A stretch of 64,000 bases of DNA, from NCBI RefSeq assembly GCF_019285515.1, contig NZ_CP079095.1:310001-374000 (forward strand), given 5' to 3'. The DNA comes from Methylococcus sp. Mc7. GTDB taxonomy: Bacteria; Pseudomonadota; Gammaproteobacteria; Methylococcales; Methylococcaceae. Each line of letters begins with the position of its first letter. Position 1 is the first letter of the stretch. Positions 42,204 through 55,475 of this stretch are shown in pieces. A program made the position numbers and the translations under genes. Below the pieces are notes generated by a model, which searched no databases, was not told the origin of the DNA, and saw only the letters and a program-made list of their open reading frames with translations.

Positions 42204-42824
42204 CTACTTCGAATACAACTCGACGACCAGCTGCTCGTTGATATCCGAGCCCAGCTCGCTCCGTTCCGGCGCAGACTTAAACGTGCCTTTCATCGATTTA
42301 ACGTCTACATCGACCCAGGACGGAAAACCGTACTGCTCCGTCACCTGGAGCGCATCCTTGACGCGTCCCTGGGATTTCGCCTTCTCGCGAATCTGGACGA
42401 CATCCCCGCTCCGCACCTGATAGGACGGGATGTTCAGCGTACGCCCGTTCAGATTGATCGCCTTATGGGATACCAGCTGCCGCGCTTCGGCCCGTGTGGA
42501 CGCGAATCCCATCCGGTAAACGACGTTATCGAGACGACACTCGAGCAGAGCGAGCAGGTTTTCGCCCGTGGAACCCTTCAACCGGGACGCCTCGGCGTAG
42601 TAATTGCGAAACTGCCGCTCCATGACGCCGTATATCCGCCGCAGCTTCTGCTTCTCCCTGAGCTGAGCCGCGTAGTCGCTCAGCCGGGGCCGCTTCTGCC
42701 CATGCTGACCGGGCGGCTGATCCAGCTTGCATTTGGACTCCAGAGACTTGCCCCTCGACTTCAGGAACAGATCGGTCCCCTCGCGGCGGCTCAACTTACA
42801 TTTCGGCCCAAGATATCTAGCCAT
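42204..42824 (-). CDS. rpsD: 30S ribosomal protein S4
   Basis: 206 aa from the ATG at 42824. [37 protein letters not shown], and an S4 RNA-binding domain ([20 protein letters not shown]). Zinc-free form of the N-terminus, lacking the four-Cys cluster. In enterobacteria S4 represses the alpha operon; no comparable leader is identified here. Confidence 0.98.
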   Translation of the reverse strand: MARYLGPKCKLSRREGTDLFLKSRGKSLESKCKLDQPPGQHGQKRPRLSDYAAQLREKQKLRRIYGVMERQFRNYYAEASRLKGSTGENLLALLECRLDNVVYRMGFASTRAEARQLVSHKAINLNGRTLNIPSYQVRSGDVVQIREKAKSQGRVKDALQVTEQYGFPSWVDVDVKSMKGTFKSAPERSELGSDINEQLVVELYSK

Positions 42825-42837
42825 AATAAACCTCCAG

Positions 42838-43224
42838 TCAAACGCGCCGCTTCTTCGGAGGACGACACCCGTTATGAGGCAGCGGGGTCGTGTCCACGAC
42901 ATTAACAATCTTAAAGCCCAAAGCGTTCAGAGAACGCACGGCGGACTCTCTTCCCGGACCGGGACCGGTGACATGAACGTCCAAATTCTTGATTCCATAT
43001 TCCTTCGCCACCGAACCCGCCTTTTCGGCCGCAACCTGAGCGGCAAACGGTGTGCTCTTGCGCGAACCCCGAAAACCCGATGCTCCGGCGCTGGCCCACG
43101 AAAGCGCATTACCCTTTCTGTCGGTAATGGTGATTATGGTGTTATTGAAGGACGCGCTGACGTGCGCGATGCCGTCCGAGATATCTCTCTTGATTCTTTT
43201 AGCGGGGCGACCTGTCGTAGCCAT
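42838..43224 (-). CDS. rpsK: 30S ribosomal protein S11
   Basis: 128 aa: [40 protein letters not shown] and the basic end [11 protein letters not shown] with [11 protein letters not shown] typical of S11. Between rpsM and rpsD. Confidence 0.98.
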   Translation of the reverse strand: MATTGRPAKRIKRDISDGIAHVSASFNNTIITITDRKGNALSWASAGASGFRGSRKSTPFAAQVAAEKAGSVAKEYGIKNLDVHVTGPGPGRESAVRSLNALGFKIVNVVDTTPLPHNGCRPPKKRRV

Positions 43225-43239
43225 TTTTCTACCGTACCT

Positions 43240-43596
43240 TTATTTCTTGATCGGGCGACGCGGTCCCTTTCGGGTGCGGGCATTGGTGCGGGTGCGCTGT
43301 CCGCGCGTCGGCAAACCGCGCCGGTGCCTCATGCCGCGATAGGATCCGAGATCCATGAGCCGCTTGATGTTCATGGCCACCTCTCGCCGAAGATCGCCTT
43401 CCACGACGAACTTCGCGACTTCGCCACGCAGCCGCTCGACCTGCTCGTCGCTCAGCTCTCTGACTTTCTTGTCAGTCTCGATCCCCGCGCCTTCGCAAAT
43501 CAGAGCTGCACGCGTACGCCCGATGCCGTAGATCGCGGTCAGTGAGATAACTACATGCTTGTGGTCTGGGATGTTGACTCCAGCAATACGCGCCAT
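43240..43596 (-). CDS. rpsM: 30S ribosomal protein S13
   Basis: 118 aa: [33 protein letters not shown], and [20 protein letters not shown] near the C-terminus. First ribosomal gene of the alpha segment after rpmJ. Confidence 0.98.
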   Translation of the reverse strand: MARIAGVNIPDHKHVVISLTAIYGIGRTRAALICEGAGIETDKKVRELSDEQVERLRGEVAKFVVEGDLRREVAMNIKRLMDLGSYRGMRHRRGLPTRGQRTRTNARTRKGPRRPIKK

Positions 43597-43679
43597 TTAA
43601 ACAAACTCCAACTCTAAGCCGCTGGGCGATAGCCGGCCATTATACACGGCCGCTGCCGATCTCACAACGACGAAAACCA

Positions 43680-43793
43680 TCAACCCTGCCGCTGCTTGTG
43701 GCGGGCATCCTTACAAATGATTCGGACGATGCCGTTCCTCTTCAGGACCTTGCAGTTCCGGCAGATGCGCTTAACAGATGCTCTAACTTTCAT
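43680..43793 (-). CDS. rpmJ: 50S ribosomal protein L36 (zinc-ribbon form)
   Basis: 37 aa, ATG at 43793: [20 protein letters not shown], then [17 protein letters not shown]. Cys11, Cys14, Cys27 and His32 form the zinc site, so this is the C+ form. 28 nt after secY; too short for many ORF callers. Confidence 0.97.
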
Positions 43794-43821
43794 ATTATTT
43801 CCTCGGCGATCTCAAACAAAA

Positions 43822-45147
43822 TCACCTGATATTGATATTGGTTTTCTTCAACAACCCTTCGTATTGCTGAGAGATCACGTAGGTCTGTATCTGTGCCATG
43901 AAATCCATAACCACGACGACGATAATCAATAACGAGGTACCGCCGAAATAGAATGGCACGTTCCAATACACGATCAAGAACTCCGGCAACAGGCACACGG
44001 CGGTGATGTAGATGCCGCCCACTAGGGTAAGCCGCGTCATGACGGTGTCTACGTACCGCGCCGTCTGCTGACCGGGCCGGATCCCCGGGATGAAGGCACC
44101 GGACTTCTTCAAGTTCTCCGCGGTCTCATTGGAATTAAAGACCAATGCAGCATAAAAAAAGCAGAAAAACATGATCGCCGCCGCATAGCAGAGAACATAG
44201 AGCGGCTGACCGGGAGACAGAGTGCTCGCTATATCCTGCAACCAGATCAGCTTCTCCGAATTGCCGAACCAACCCGCCAGGGTCGCCGGAAACAGGATGA
44301 TCGAGGAAGCGAAAATCGGCGGGATGACCCCGGACATGTTCAGCTTCAAAGGCAGGAAGCTCTTCTGCGCGGCGTACATGCGGCGCCCTTCCTGACGCTT
44401 GGCATAGTTGATCGTAATCCGGCGCTGTCCTTTCTCGACGAATACCACGAGCCATGTCACCGCCACCGCGATCGCGGCGATGCCGACGACGCTGAACGCA
44501 CTCAACTCGCCCGTGCGCGCGAGCTCGAGCGTTCCGCCCACGGCCGAAGGCAGCCCGGCCACGATACCGGCGAAGATGATGATCGATATGCCGTTCCCCA
44601 GCCCCCGCTCGGTCACCTGCTCACCGAGCCACATCAGAAACAGGGTTCCGGTCACGAGCGAAATGGCGGTGAGGGCGACGAACTGAAATCCCGGAGAAAT
44701 CACGATCGGCGCGCCCCCTGCGCTCTGATTCTGCAGCGCCATCGCCACGCCCGTGGCCTGGAACGAGGCGAGCACGACCGTCGCGTAGCGGGTGTACTGG
44801 TTGATCTTTTTCCGCCCGGATTCGCCTTCCTTCTTCAGCTGCTCCAGCTTGGGCACGACGATCGTCATCAGCTGCAAAATGATCGATGCCGAAATATAGG
44901 GCATGATCCCGAGCGCAAAAATACTCAGCCGCTTCAGGGCGCCACCCGAAAACATGTTCACCATGTCCAGGATCGAGCTGCCCTGCTGATTGAACATTGC
45001 TGCCAGAGCCTTCGGGTCGACGCCGGGTATCGGAATATGCGCGCCGATCCGGAACACGATGAGCGCTCCGACGACGAACAGCAAACGCTGGCGAAGCTCG
45101 GTAAACCTGCCGCCGCGGTCCGCCATCAGGGGGTTGATGGCGTTCAT
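43822..45147 (-). CDS. secY: Protein translocase subunit SecY
   Basis: 441 aa with ten hydrophobic helices. [40 protein letters not shown] (plug region), [43 protein letters not shown]-type loop [20 protein letters not shown] and [16 protein letters not shown]. Forms the SecYEG channel. Its start codon touches the rplO stop. Confidence 0.98.
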   Translation of the reverse strand: MNAINPLMADRGGRFTELRQRLLFVVGALIVFRIGAHIPIPGVDPKALAAMFNQQGSSILDMVNMFSGGALKRLSIFALGIMPYISASIILQLMTIVVPKLEQLKKEGESGRKKINQYTRYATVVLASFQATGVAMALQNQSAGGAPIVISPGFQFVALTAISLVTGTLFLMWLGEQVTERGLGNGISIIIFAGIVAGLPSAVGGTLELARTGELSAFSVVGIAAIAVAVTWLVVFVEKGQRRITINYAKRQEGRRMYAAQKSFLPLKLNMSGVIPPIFASSIILFPATLAGWFGNSEKLIWLQDIASTLSPGQPLYVLCYAAAIMFFCFFYAALVFNSNETAENLKKSGAFIPGIRPGQQTARYVDTVMTRLTLVGGIYITAVCLLPEFLIVYWNVPFYFGGTSLLIIVVVVMDFMAQIQTYVISQQYEGLLKKTNINIR

Positions 45148-45581
45148 CAGCTTTCCACTTTGCCGCCCGCGGCTTCGATCGCAGCGCGGGCACCCTGCGT
45201 CACGCCCACACCGCGTATGCTCACGGCTCCGGACACTGCCCCGGTTGCGATGATCTTGACCGTCTTCGCCTCGGCCGGAACGAGCCCCGCCTCCTTCAGC
45301 TCCGCCAGCCCGATCACGCCCCCGGCAACTTTCGAGAGCTGCGTCAGCGTCACCTCGGCGACAAAGCGCTTCTTCGCGCTCCGGAAGCCCACTTTCGGCA
45401 AGCGACGCTGCAGCGGCATCTGACCACCTTCGAAACCCACCTTATGGAAGCCGCCGGCACGAGCCTTTTGCCCCTTGTGCCCTCGACCGCTGGTCTTGCC
45501 CAGTGTCGAACCGATGCCCCGCCCCAGCCGCTTTTTTGCCGGACGGCTACCGTCCCGCGCACCGATAGTGTTCAAAAACAT
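45147..45581 (-). CDS. rplO: 50S ribosomal protein L15
   Basis: 144 aa from the ATG at 45581: [40 protein letters not shown], and [18 protein letters not shown]. Overlaps secY by one base at its stop and follows rpmD by 1 nt. Confidence 0.97.
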   Translation of the reverse strand: MFLNTIGARDGSRPAKKRLGRGIGSTLGKTSGRGHKGQKARAGGFHKVGFEGGQMPLQRRLPKVGFRSAKKRFVAEVTLTQLSKVAGGVIGLAELKEAGLVPAEAKTVKIIATGAVSGAVSIRGVGVTQGARAAIEAAGGKVES

Positions 45582-45582
45582 G

Positions 45583-45774
45583 TCAGATTTCCTCAACCTT
45601 GAGCAGGTAGGAGACTTTGAAGATCATGCCCAAAATCTCCGGCGTGCCCCGAACTTCAACACTGTGATGGGGTTTGCGCAATCCGAGCCCGCGCAGGCAG
45701 GCCTTGTGGGACTCGAGCCGTCCGTTGGAGCTGCGCACCTGCGTAACGCGCAAAGTCTTATTCGTCATCGCCAT
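45583..45774 (-). CDS. rpmD: 50S ribosomal protein L30
   Basis: 63 aa; the ATG at 45774 overlaps the rpsE stop as [25 protein letters not shown] and [20 protein letters not shown] are L30 motifs. Confidence 0.97.
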   Translation of the reverse strand: MAMTNKTLRVTQVRSSNGRLESHKACLRGLGLRKPHHSVEVRGTPEILGMIFKVSYLLKVEEI

Positions 45775-46283
45775 CACCCCAGCAGCTCTTCGACGGTCAT
45801 TCCGCGTTTCGCGGCAACGGATTTGGGATCCCGCAATTCCGTCAACCCTTTGATGGTCGCGCGAACGACGTTGATCGGATTGTTGGTGCCGATACACTTC
45901 GCGAGGACGTTATGAACGCCGACGACCTCAAAGACAGCTCGCATGGCGCCGCCAGCGATAATGCCGGTACCCTCCGAAGCGGGCTGCATGTGTACCTTGG
46001 CGGCCCCGGCCGCAGCCGTTACCGGATGGTGCAAAGTCTGGCCGTTGAGCGCAACCTTGCGCATATTCTTGCGCGCCTGTTCCATCGACTTCTGGATCGC
46101 GACCGGCACCTCTCGCGCCTTGCTGAGGCCGAAGCCGACACGGCCATTGCCGTCTCCGACGACGGTCAATGCGGTGAACCCGAACTGGCGTCCGCCCTTG
46201 ACCACCTTCGAGACGCGCCGAACGGCGACCAGCTTTTCCTGCAGCCCCTCGCCGGCGCTTGCCTGAGTACTCACGTTTGCCAT
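45774..46283 (-). CDS. rpsE: 30S ribosomal protein S5
   Basis: 169 aa: [59 protein letters not shown] and [19 protein letters not shown]. Spc segment. Confidence 0.98.
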   Translation of the reverse strand: MANVSTQASAGEGLQEKLVAVRRVSKVVKGGRQFGFTALTVVGDGNGRVGFGLSKAREVPVAIQKSMEQARKNMRKVALNGQTLHHPVTAAAGAAKVHMQPASEGTGIIAGGAMRAVFEVVGVHNVLAKCIGTNNPINVVRATIKGLTELRDPKSVAAKRGMTVEELLG

Positions 46284-46295
46284 TGATAATCCTCG

Positions 46296-46649
46296 CTAGA
46301 ACTGAAGCCCGGCCTCTCTAGCCGCATCGGCCAGGGCCTTGATCCGCCCGTGGTACTTGAATCCCGACCGGTCGAAAGCGACGCTGGAGACGCCCGCGGC
46401 AAGCGCCTTTTCAGCGATGCGGCGACCGACTTCGGTGGCGGCATCCCTATTTCCGGTAACCGACAACCTTTCGCGAATAGCGGGCTCTAGGGTCGACGCG
46501 GAAGCGAGAACCGTCCCACCGTCTGGACCGATGACCTGCGCGTAAATATGCCTGGGGGTACGATGAACGGTCAGCCGATTCGCTCCCATTGCGCGAATGA
46601 CATGCCGTGTTTTTGCTGCCCTTTTGAGGCGGGCCTGTTTTTTATCCAT
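46296..46649 (-). CDS. rplR: 50S ribosomal protein L18
   Basis: 117 aa from the ATG at 46649: [40 protein letters not shown] and [20 protein letters not shown]. Binds 5S rRNA. Confidence 0.97.
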   Translation of the reverse strand: MDKKQARLKRAAKTRHVIRAMGANRLTVHRTPRHIYAQVIGPDGGTVLASASTLEPAIRERLSVTGNRDAATEVGRRIAEKALAAGVSSVAFDRSGFKYHGRIKALADAAREAGLQF

Positions 46650-46659
46650 TGCTCTTGCC

Positions 46660-47193
46660 TTACTTCTTCTTCGCTTCCTTGCGGATGATGACCTCGTCCG
46701 CATAGCGGACGCCCTTGCCCTTATAAGGTTCCGGTGAACGGAACGCGCGGATGTTGGCCGCCACTTGGCCGACAACCTGCCGGTCCGCTCCTTTCACGAC
46801 GATGTCGGTCTGGGACGGAGTCTCGACCACAATTCCCGCGGGAACTTTGAACTCCACCGGATGGGAATATCCGAGGCTGAGGCTCAGCACATCGCCCTTG
46901 GCCTGCGCGCGATAGCCCACGCCGACCAGGGATAGCTTTCGTTCGAACCCGCTGCTGACGCCAACGATCATGTTGGCCAAGTTGGCCCGCGTGGTCCCGG
47001 CTAGAGCATTCTGTCTCTGATCGTTCTTGTCGTAGTCTACGGACACGGCACCACCGTCGATGCTAACGCTGAGACCCGCAGGGACTGCACGCGACAAAAC
47101 TCCGTTCTTGCCTTTCGCGGTTACTACACCTTCGGCAATGCTTACTTCCACACCCTTGGGAATGGAGATTGGATTATTCGCTACACGAGACAT
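46660..47193 (-). CDS. rplF: 50S ribosomal protein L6
   Basis: 177 aa from the ATG at 47193: [54 protein letters not shown] and [18 protein letters not shown]. Confidence 0.98.
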   Translation of the reverse strand: MSRVANNPISIPKGVEVSIAEGVVTAKGKNGVLSRAVPAGLSVSIDGGAVSVDYDKNDQRQNALAGTTRANLANMIVGVSSGFERKLSLVGVGYRAQAKGDVLSLSLGYSHPVEFKVPAGIVVETPSQTDIVVKGADRQVVGQVAANIRAFRSPEPYKGKGVRYADEVIIRKEAKKK

Positions 47194-47214
47194 ATCGGCC
47201 AGCCTGTACAAACA

Positions 47215-47610
47215 TCATTCAACGACACAGAGAACTTCGCCGCCCTCACCCAGCGCTCTGGCTTTCCGGTCGGACATAACACCCTTTGAGGTGGAGACTA
47301 TGGCGATGCCGAAACCGCCCATGACTTTCGGCATTTCGTCCCGCCCTCGATAGCGCCGGCAACCCGGCTTGCTAACCCGCTGGATCTTATCGATGACCGG
47401 CGCGCCGTTGTAATACTTAAGCTCTACGCGGATGTTAGGCTTCCCCTCTTCTGACGTGTCGGAGAAACCTGCGATATAGCCTTCCTCCTTCAAAACCTGG
47501 CACACGGCGCGCTTGAGTTTCGACGCCGGAACGACGATCTCCGCCTTGCCGGCGGCCTGACCGTTGCGTATCCGCGTAAGGAGATCGCTCAAGGGATCTG
47601 ACATACTCAT
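47215..47610 (-). CDS. rpsH: 30S ribosomal protein S8
   Basis: 131 aa; ATG at 47610 gives the usual [38 protein letters not shown] and [20 protein letters not shown] follow. In E. coli S8 represses the spc operon by binding near rplE; not tested here. Confidence 0.98.
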   Translation of the reverse strand: MSMSDPLSDLLTRIRNGQAAGKAEIVVPASKLKRAVCQVLKEEGYIAGFSDTSEEGKPNIRVELKYYNGAPVIDKIQRVSKPGCRRYRGRDEMPKVMGGFGIAIVSTSKGVMSDRKARALGEGGEVLCVVE

Positions 47611-47642
47611 GACTATATACTCCGATACTTTCGCGGTCCGCC

Positions 47643-47948
47643 TTACCAGCTCGCCTTGACCACGCCCGGCACTTCGCCGCGCATGACGCATTCACGCAAT
47701 TTGTTTCGCCCCAATCCGAACTTTCGATAGAAGCCGTGCGGCCGCCCCGTCAGTTGGCACCTGTTGCGCTGGCGCGTGGCGGCGCTGTCGCGTGGCAGCT
47801 TTTGCAGCGCGATGATCGCCGCCTCCCGCTGTTCATCAGGGGTTTCCGCGCCGCAAATGATGGCCTTCAACTCGGCTCTCTTCTTCTCGTAGCGATTGTT
47901 CAGCTTCTGGCGCTTCACTTCGCGTGCGATCATTGATTTCTTTGCCAT
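47643..47948 (-). CDS. rpsN: 30S ribosomal protein S14 (long, zinc-free form)
   Basis: 101 aa from the ATG at 47948: [60 protein letters not shown]. It lacks the CxxC-CxxC cluster of short S14, so it needs no zinc. Confidence 0.97.
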   Translation of the reverse strand: MAKKSMIAREVKRQKLNNRYEKKRAELKAIICGAETPDEQREAAIIALQKLPRDSAATRQRNRCQLTGRPHGFYRKFGLGRNKLRECVMRGEVPGVVKASW

Positions 47949-47961
47949 GACTCGCCCCTCG

Positions 47962-48501
47962 TTACGTCCGGAAAGGAAATTTGAACGCCTCGAGCAATGC
48001 TTTGGCTTCGGCGTCTGATTTCGCTGTCGATGTGATGGTGATATCCATCCCCCGGATGGCATCGATCTTGTCATAATCGATTTCCGGGAAAATGATCTGC
48101 TCCCTCACACCCATGGAGTAGTTGCCCCGACCATCGAACGCCTTTGGGTTCAGCCCACGGAAGTCACGGATACGGGGAATCGCGACGCTGATGAGACGGT
48201 CCAGAAATTCGTACATGCGCGTACGCCGCAGCGTCACTTTGCAACCTACGGGCATCCCCTCGCGGATCTTGAAACCGGCGATAGACTTGCGGGCATGCGT
48301 GACGATGGGCTTCTGGCCTCCGATCGCCTGCATGTGCTCGACCGCATTCTGCAAGATTTTCTTGTCCGCGACCGCTTCACCCACCCCCATATTGAGGGTG
48401 ATCTTCACCAGGCGCGGAACCTCCATGACGGACTGATAACCGAACCGCGCCATCAATTCCGGTACGACTTTCTCTTTGTAAAGGTCTTCTAACCTAGGCA
48501 T
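47962..48501 (-). CDS. rplE: 50S ribosomal protein L5
   Basis: 179 aa from the ATG at 48501: [60 protein letters not shown] and [19 protein letters not shown]. Binds 5S rRNA. Confidence 0.98.
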   Translation of the reverse strand: MPRLEDLYKEKVVPELMARFGYQSVMEVPRLVKITLNMGVGEAVADKKILQNAVEHMQAIGGQKPIVTHARKSIAGFKIREGMPVGCKVTLRRTRMYEFLDRLISVAIPRIRDFRGLNPKAFDGRGNYSMGVREQIIFPEIDYDKIDAIRGMDITITSTAKSDAEAKALLEAFKFPFRT

Positions 48502-48515
48502 GACACATCCGCTAC

Positions 48516-48833
48516 TCAAGCGTCAATCAGTTCGTTGGTGGACCGGTAGAAACGGACTTTTCTGCCGTCGGCCAGCAGCCGGAATCCGACGCGATCACCC
48601 TTGTTGGTGGCGGCGTTGAACAGTGCCACGTTGGAACTGTGGATCGGCATGGCCTTCTCGACGATACCGCCGGGCACGCCTCTCATGGGATTCTGGCGCT
48701 GGTGCTTCCGGACGAGGTTGACGCCTTCGACCAGCAATTTGTCCTCGCTCAGCACCGACAGCACCAAGCCTCTTTTTCCTTTGTCTTTTCCGGCGATCAC
48801 GATGACTTGATCGCCTTTCTTGATCCTACGCAT
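48516..48833 (-). CDS. rplX: 50S ribosomal protein L24
   Basis: 105 aa: [20 protein letters not shown] (KOW motif), [39 protein letters not shown]. Confidence 0.97.
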   Translation of the reverse strand: MRRIKKGDQVIVIAGKDKGKRGLVLSVLSEDKLLVEGVNLVRKHQRQNPMRGVPGGIVEKAMPIHSSNVALFNAATNKGDRVGFRLLADGRKVRFYRSTNELIDA

Positions 48834-48852
48834 GGGGCAACACCTTCTTACG

Positions 48853-49221
48853 TCAAAGCACTTCCGGCGCCAGGGAGATAATCTTCATGAACTTCTCAGA
48901 GCGAAGTTCACGTGTGACCGGCCCGAAAATACGCGTACCGATGGGCTGATGCTGGTTGTTCAGGATGACTGCGGCATTGTTATCGAACCGAATCAGCGAA
49001 CCGTCGGCACGCCTCACGCCCTTACGGGTACGAACAACCACTGCGTTGTAGACCTCGCCCTTCTTGACGCGCCCCCGGGGGATCGCATCCTTCACGCTGA
49101 CCTTGATGACGTCGCCGACATTCGCATACCGCCGCTTGGACCCACCAAGGACCTTAATACACATGACTTGCCGCGCGCCGCTGTTGTCCGCGACATCCAG
49201 ACAGGTCTGCATCTGTATCAT
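48853..49221 (-). CDS. rplN: 50S ribosomal protein L14
   Basis: 122 aa: [40 protein letters not shown] and [20 protein letters not shown], then [20 protein letters not shown]. Confidence 0.98.
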   Translation of the reverse strand: MIQMQTCLDVADNSGARQVMCIKVLGGSKRRYANVGDVIKVSVKDAIPRGRVKKGEVYNAVVVRTRKGVRRADGSLIRFDNNAAVILNNQHQPIGTRIFGPVTRELRSEKFMKIISLAPEVL

Positions 49222-49265
49222 CGTTCAAATCTCCAAATATTTGCTCAAGGCCCTGGTGGACGACT

Positions 49266-49526
49266 TCATACCGCCCGCTCTACGACTGCGCCGAGAGTCC
49301 AGGCTTTTTTCTTCGAAACCGGCCGGGACGCATGCAGGGTCACCAGATCGCCGATGCCGCACTCGTTGTTTTCATCATGCGCCAGCACCTTCGTCGTGCG
49401 GCGGATGTACTTGCCATACAACGGATGGGACACCTGCCGCTCGATGGCGACTACGATGGTTCGATCCATCTTGTTCGACACCACGCGCCCGGTTACGCTC
49501 CGCACGCGACCTTCGCTCACCGTCAT
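49266..49526 (-). CDS. rpsQ: 30S ribosomal protein S17
   Basis: 86 aa: [40 protein letters not shown] and [19 protein letters not shown]. Start overlaps the rpmC stop as ATGA. Confidence 0.97.
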   Translation of the reverse strand: MTVSEGRVRSVTGRVVSNKMDRTIVVAIERQVSHPLYGKYIRRTTKVLAHDENNECGIGDLVTLHASRPVSKKKAWTLGAVVERAV

Positions 49527-49720
49527 ACCTTACCGCCTTTTTCTGCCAGAACCATATTCACTCGCGCGATATCACGCCGCACTGCCCTGATCTGATGGGA
49601 CTTGCTCAACTGTCCCGTCGCCTGCTGCATCCTCAGGCTGAACGCCTCCCGATGCAGATCCATCAACGTCGACTTGAGTTCGTCAGCCTGTTTCGCTCTC
49701 AATTCGCTGGCTTTCATCAC
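49523..49720 (-). CDS. rpmC: 50S ribosomal protein L29
   Basis: 65 aa: [55 protein letters not shown]. Starts within the rplP stop by ATGA overlap (alternative ATG one codon earlier). Confidence 0.96.
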   Translation of the reverse strand: MMKASELRAKQADELKSTLMDLHREAFSLRMQQATGQLSKSHQIRAVRRDIARVNMVLAEKGGKV

Positions 49721-50130
49721 ATCACCGTACGCAGGGAAAAGGTGGTCTGGACCGGCAGCTTCGCCGCTGCCAGCCGAAACGCCTCACGGGCCAGTTCTTC
49801 GCTGACGCCCTCGAGTTCGTACAACATGGTGCCGGGTTTGATCTCGGCCACCCAGTACTCCACGCTGCCCTTGCCGCTACCCATGCGGACTTCCAACGGC
49901 TTCTTGCTGATAGGCTTATCCGGGAATACGCGGATCCAGATTTTTCCGCCGCGCTTTACGTGGCGGGAAATGGTCCGACGGGCTGCCTCGATTTGGCGGG
50001 CGGTTATTCTACCTCGAGTCGTGGCCTTAAGGCCATACTCACCGAAGGATACCTTGCTGCCGGCGATGGCCAAGCCGGTATTGCGCCCCTTATGCTGTTT
50101 TCTGTACTTCGTTCTTTTTGGCTGCAACAT
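49717..50130 (-). CDS. rplP: 50S ribosomal protein L16
   Basis: 137 aa: [60 protein letters not shown]. Near the peptidyl-transferase region in the ribosome. Confidence 0.98.
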   Translation of the reverse strand: MLQPKRTKYRKQHKGRNTGLAIAGSKVSFGEYGLKATTRGRITARQIEAARRTISRHVKRGGKIWIRVFPDKPISKKPLEVRMGSGKGSVEYWVAEIKPGTMLYELEGVSEELAREAFRLAAAKLPVQTTFSLRTVM

Positions 50131-50142
50131 GGCACGACCTCA

Positions 50143-50814
50143 TCAAGCTTCGACCGCACTGCGGGTCTTCGACTCCGCATGCACAGGCTCGAAAACCTCG
50201 CCTTTGAAAATCCACACCTTTACGCCGATAACCCCATATGTGGTCACCGCCTCGGCAAAACCGTAGTCGATATCCGCGCGGAAGGTGTGGAGCGGCACAC
50301 GACCCTCGCGATACCATTCCGTCCGGGCGATCTCGGCGCCGTTGAGTCTGCCGGCCACGCTGATCTTGATGCCTTCGGCACCGACGCGCAGCGTGTTCTG
50401 TACCGCGCGCTTCATGGCACGCCGGAACATGATGCGTTTCTCCAACTGCTGAGCGACGCCTTCCGCCACGAGCTGAGCATCCAGTTCGGGCTTGCGGATC
50501 TCTTCGACGCTGACCTGAACGGGGACGCCCATGAAGCGGGACACGTCGCGCCGGAGCGCGTCGATGTCCTCACCGCGTTTGCCGATCACAATTCCCGGCC
50601 GCGCGGTGTGGATCGTGATCTGGGCATTGTTCGCCAACCGATTGATCTGGATCCGGCTGACCGATGCGTGTTTCAGCTTCCGCTTCAGAAACTCGCGGAC
50701 CTTGAGGTCGTTGTTGAGAAATACGGGATACGACTTGCTGTCCGCGAACCAGCGCGACGTCCAGTCCTTGATATATCCCAGACGAATTCCAGTTGGATTG
50801 ACTTTCTGCCCCAT
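50143..50814 (-). CDS. rpsC: 30S ribosomal protein S3
   Basis: 223 aa: [20 protein letters not shown], a KH domain with [20 protein letters not shown], then [19 protein letters not shown] and [12 protein letters not shown]. Confidence 0.98.
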   Translation of the reverse strand: MGQKVNPTGIRLGYIKDWTSRWFADSKSYPVFLNNDLKVREFLKRKLKHASVSRIQINRLANNAQITIHTARPGIVIGKRGEDIDALRRDVSRFMGVPVQVSVEEIRKPELDAQLVAEGVAQQLEKRIMFRRAMKRAVQNTLRVGAEGIKISVAGRLNGAEIARTEWYREGRVPLHTFRADIDYGFAEAVTTYGVIGVKVWIFKGEVFEPVHAESKTRSAVEA

Positions 50815-50837
50815 AACGGAAATGCCTTTACTAATGT

Positions 50838-51170
50838 CTAGTTATCCGACACCAGCACGGTGATGTGCGAGGTGCGCTTGAGTATCCGATTTGCGCGCCC
50901 CTTCGCCCGGGCGCTCATCCGCTTGAGAACAGGGCCCTCGTCGACGAATACGGTCTTTACGCGCAGCTCGTCCACATCGGCACCTTCGTTGTGTTCGGCA
51001 TTGGCGATGGCTGCCTGCAGCACCTTTTTCACCAGACCGGCAGCTTTCTTGTTGCTGAATGTCAAAAGATCCAGCGCCGCCGCGACGTTGAGCCCGCGAA
51101 TCTGATCGGCAACCAGCCGGCACTTTTGAGGAGAAATGCGCGCCGTTTTATGTCTCGATAATGCTTCCAT
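50838..51170 (-). CDS. rplV: 50S ribosomal protein L22
   Basis: 110 aa: [40 protein letters not shown] and [20 protein letters not shown] (tunnel-loop region). Confidence 0.97.
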   Translation of the reverse strand: MEALSRHKTARISPQKCRLVADQIRGLNVAAALDLLTFSNKKAAGLVKKVLQAAIANAEHNEGADVDELRVKTVFVDEGPVLKRMSARAKGRANRILKRTSHITVLVSDN

Positions 51171-51182
51171 CGACTACACGCC

Positions 51183-51455
51183 TCACTTGCTCTTCTTGTC
51201 GGCCTGATGCCCTTTGTAAGTCCGCGTCGGTGCGAACTCGCCCAGCTTATGGCCGACCATGTTGTCGCTGACCAAAACGGGCACATGCTGCTTCCCGTTA
51301 TGCACTGCGATGGTCTTCCCGATCATTTCAGGCAACACCATGGATCGGCGCGACCAGGTCTTGATAGGCTTCTTGGCGCCGGTCGAATTCGCCTCGTCGA
51401 CCTTCTTCATCAGATGATGGTCGACGAACGGACCTTTCTTGATAGAACGTGGCAC
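51183..51455 (-). CDS. rpsS: 30S ribosomal protein S19
   Basis: 90 aa: [73 protein letters not shown]. Confidence 0.98.
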   Translation of the reverse strand: MPRSIKKGPFVDHHLMKKVDEANSTGAKKPIKTWSRRSMVLPEMIGKTIAVHNGKQHVPVLVSDNMVGHKLGEFAPTRTYKGHQADKKSK

Positions 51456-51474
51456 GGTCTATTCCTCTTACTCG

Positions 51475-52302
51475 TTATCGCGTCTTGCGTCTGCGGATGA
51501 TCAGACCATCGGTTCGCTTGTTGTTCCGGGTCTTGTAGCCCTTGGTGGGGATGCCCCAGGGCGAAACGGGATGTCTGCCCCCGGAAGTCCGACCTTCGCC
51601 GCCGCCATGGGGATGATCCACGGGATTCATGGCGACACCCCGCACCGTTGGGCGAACGCCCCGCCAGCGCGACGCACCGGCCTTCCCCAACGAAACCAGG
51701 TTGTGTTCGGTATTGGAGACCTCACCGATCGTAGCTTTGCAATCGGCCAGCACCTTGCGCATCTCGCCGGAACGCATGCGTATGGTGGCGTACTCGCCCT
51801 CCTTTGCGACCAACTGGATCGAGGTGCCGGCACTGCGCGCGTACTGCGCGCCTTTCCCCGGCTTGCCTTCGACGCAATGCACGACGGTGCCGACGGGAAT
51901 GTTGCGCAGCGGCAGGCTGTTGCCGACCTTGATCGGGGCAAACTCTCCGGCGACGATCTCATTGCCGGCACTCAGACCCGCCGGCGCGACAATATAGCGA
52001 CGCTCTCCGTCACGATACAGCACGAGCGCGATGTAAGCGGTGCGGTTCGGGTCGTATTCGATACGCTCGACGCGAGCCGGCACGTCGAGCTTATCCCGTT
52101 TGAAATCCACGATACGATAGAACTGCTTGTGCCCACCGCCCTTGTGCCGGGTGGTCACACGGCCCTGATTATTGCGGCCCGAAGAGCGCGTCTGCTTCTC
52201 GAGCAGCTTCGCATACGGTTCGCCCTTGTGCAGTTCCTCGCTGCGCACCCGCGTCACAAAGCGCGCGCCAGCGGAAGTGGGTTTTTGTTTAATCAGAGCC
52301 AT
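51475..52302 (-). CDS. rplB: 50S ribosomal protein L2
   Basis: 275 aa from the ATG at 52302: [40 protein letters not shown], and [20 protein letters not shown] carrying the conserved His of the peptidyl-transferase region. Confidence 0.98.
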   Translation of the reverse strand: MALIKQKPTSAGARFVTRVRSEELHKGEPYAKLLEKQTRSSGRNNQGRVTTRHKGGGHKQFYRIVDFKRDKLDVPARVERIEYDPNRTAYIALVLYRDGERRYIVAPAGLSAGNEIVAGEFAPIKVGNSLPLRNIPVGTVVHCVEGKPGKGAQYARSAGTSIQLVAKEGEYATIRMRSGEMRKVLADCKATIGEVSNTEHNLVSLGKAGASRWRGVRPTVRGVAMNPVDHPHGGGEGRTSGGRHPVSPWGIPTKGYKTRNNKRTDGLIIRRRKTR

Positions 52303-52336
52303 GGTCTTATCTTTACTCAAGCAATCGAATATCGAA

Positions 52337-52630
52337 TTAATTTACCGCCAGCTCAATATCAAAGCCCGGCTTCAGCTTAACGTAAGCTTTCTTCCAGTCT
52401 GAACGCTGGCCCATAAACCGCCCGAAACGCTTGGATTTACCCTTGACGTTGAGCACACGCACGGACTCGACTTTCACGCTGAACATGAGCTCAACGGCAC
52501 TTTTGATCTGAAGCTTGCTTGCAGCCGGTTTGACCCGAAACACAAACTGGCGGTCCTTTTCCGCGCCCGCCGTAGATTTTTCAGATACCACAGGGGCGAG
52601 CAGGGTACGCATCAACTCGATTTGGTTCAT
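52337..52630 (-). CDS. rplW: 50S ribosomal protein L23
   Basis: 97 aa from the ATG at 52630, overlapping the rplD stop as [44 protein letters not shown] and [20 protein letters not shown]. Confidence 0.97.
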   Translation of the reverse strand: MNQIELMRTLLAPVVSEKSTAGAEKDRQFVFRVKPAASKLQIKSAVELMFSVKVESVRVLNVKGKSKRFGRFMGQRSDWKKAYVKLKPGFDIELAVN

Positions 52631-53244
52631 GACAGCCTTACCTCCAGCTTGCGAATCGCCGAGCTGGTGGCGATTACACGCTCGGCGTGCACCAGGTCGA
52701 CCGGGCTCAATGTGTCGGCGGTATTGACGCTGACGTTGGGCAGATTGCGCGACGACAGAGCCAGATTCAGATCGAGCTGCTCGGCCAGAATTACGGTATA
52801 CCCCTCGCCAAAGCTCTTCAGCTTCGCCGCGAGCTCCCGCGTCTTGGCGGACTCCGGAACGATACTGTCGGAAACGACGAGACGCCCCTGCCGCAGCAGC
52901 TCGGAAAATATGGACCGGACAGCCGCCCGGTACATCTTCTTGTTCAACTTCTGCCTGTAGTTCCGGTTGGATGCGGCAAACGTCACGCCACCGGTACGCC
53001 ACAGGGGGCCACGCGTCGTTCCTGCCCGCGCGTGCCCGGATCCTTTCTGTTTCCAGGGCTTCTTGCCGCCGCCCGATACATCCGACCGGCTCTTCTGTGC
53101 TTTCGTTCCCGAACGCGCAGCGGCGAGATAACCGACGACGAGCTGATGCACCAGGGATTCGTTGAATCCCTGACCGAATACCTTATCGGAAACTTCCAGG
53201 TTTCCCGCGGATCCGTTTTCGATTTTTGGAATACTGAGGCTCAT
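52627..53244 (-). CDS. rplD: 50S ribosomal protein L4
   Basis: 205 aa from the ATG at 53244: LVHQLVVGYLAAARSGTKAQ, KSRSDVSGGGKKPWKQKGSG, HARAGTTRGPLWRTGGVTFA. In E. coli L4 also represses the S10 operon. Confidence 0.97.
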   Translation of the reverse strand: MSLSIPKIENGSAGNLEVSDKVFGQGFNESLVHQLVVGYLAAARSGTKAQKSRSDVSGGGKKPWKQKGSGHARAGTTRGPLWRTGGVTFAASNRNYRQKLNKKMYRAAVRSIFSELLRQGRLVVSDSIVPESAKTRELAAKLKSFGEGYTVILAEQLDLNLALSSRNLPNVSVNTADTLSPVDLVHAERVIATSSAIRKLEVRLS

Positions 53245-53254
53245 GACCAACTAC

Positions 53255-53890
53255 CTATTTCTTCGCAGCAGGGCGGACAACCACGTCCGCACCCTTGGCA
53301 CCGGGCACCGCCCCCTTCACGAGGAGCAGACACCGCTCGGCGTCGACGCCGACGATCCGCAAGTTGGGGACCGTGACGTTCTTGTCCCCCATGTGGCCGG
53401 CCATTCTCTTACCCTTGAACACACGGCCGGGCGTCTGATTCTGGCCGATCGAGCCCGGCGCCCGGTGGGACAACGAGTTGCCATGGGTCGCGTCCTGAGT
53501 ACGGAAGTTATGCCGCTTCACGACGCCGGCGAAACCCTTGCCGATGCTCCGCGAGCGGGCGTCGACGAACTGGCCTTCCGCGAACAGATCGACACCGAGT
53601 TCGGTGCCGACCGCGTAGTCCTGGTCGGAATCCTCCAGCCGGAACTCCCACAGTCCCCGCCCCGCTTCGACGCCGGCTTTCGCATAGTGCCCGGCGCCCG
53701 ACTTGGTAAGGCGCGAGCGCTTCTTGCCGCCCGTGGTCACCTGAATGGCGCGATAGCCGTCCGACTCCAGGGTCTTAACTTGAACTACCCGGTTGGGCTC
53801 GACGTGGATCACCGTTACCGGAACGGCTGCACCGGCGTCCGTGAAAATATGGGTCATTCCGCACTTGCGGCCGACTAAACCTATGGCCAT
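53255..53890 (-). CDS. rplC: 50S ribosomal protein L3
   Basis: 211 aa: [79 protein letters not shown]. Confidence 0.98.
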   Translation of the reverse strand: MAIGLVGRKCGMTHIFTDAGAAVPVTVIHVEPNRVVQVKTLESDGYRAIQVTTGGKKRSRLTKSGAGHYAKAGVEAGRGLWEFRLEDSDQDYAVGTELGVDLFAEGQFVDARSRSIGKGFAGVVKRHNFRTQDATHGNSLSHRAPGSIGQNQTPGRVFKGKRMAGHMGDKNVTVPNLRIVGVDAERCLLLVKGAVPGAKGADVVVRPAAKK

Positions 53891-53927
53891 CTCTCTTCCC
53901 CGAGTCGTGTGCTCTAATACCTTTCTA

Positions 53928-54239
53928 TCAGTTAAGCTTGATCTGAACGTCGACGCCCGCAGCCAGATCCAGACGCATGAGTGCGTCCACCGTCTTGTCC
54001 GTGGGCTCGATGATGTCCATCAGCCGCTTGTGGGTGCGAAGCTCGTATTGATCACGGGCATCCTTGTTCACGTGCGGCGATACCAACACCGTGAACCGTT
54101 CCTTCTTCGTCGGCAGCGGAATCGGGCCCAGCACCTGTGCGCCGGTGCGTTTTGCGGTCTCGACGATTTCCGACGCCGACTGGTCGATGAGCCGATGATC
54201 AAACGCCTTCAAACGGATACGAATTCTCTGCTTAGCCAT
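53928..54239 (-). CDS. rpsJ: 30S ribosomal protein S10
   Basis: 103 aa from the ATG at 54239: [58 protein letters not shown]. Only 4 nt follow tuf, so there is no room for an S10 leader as in E. coli. Confidence 0.98.
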
Positions 54240-54243
54240 GAGC

Positions 54244-55434
<1,191 letters not shown>

Positions 55435-55475
55435 TGTCTTTTCCTCTCAAAACTCAGCTCTGTCCCGTGTAACGA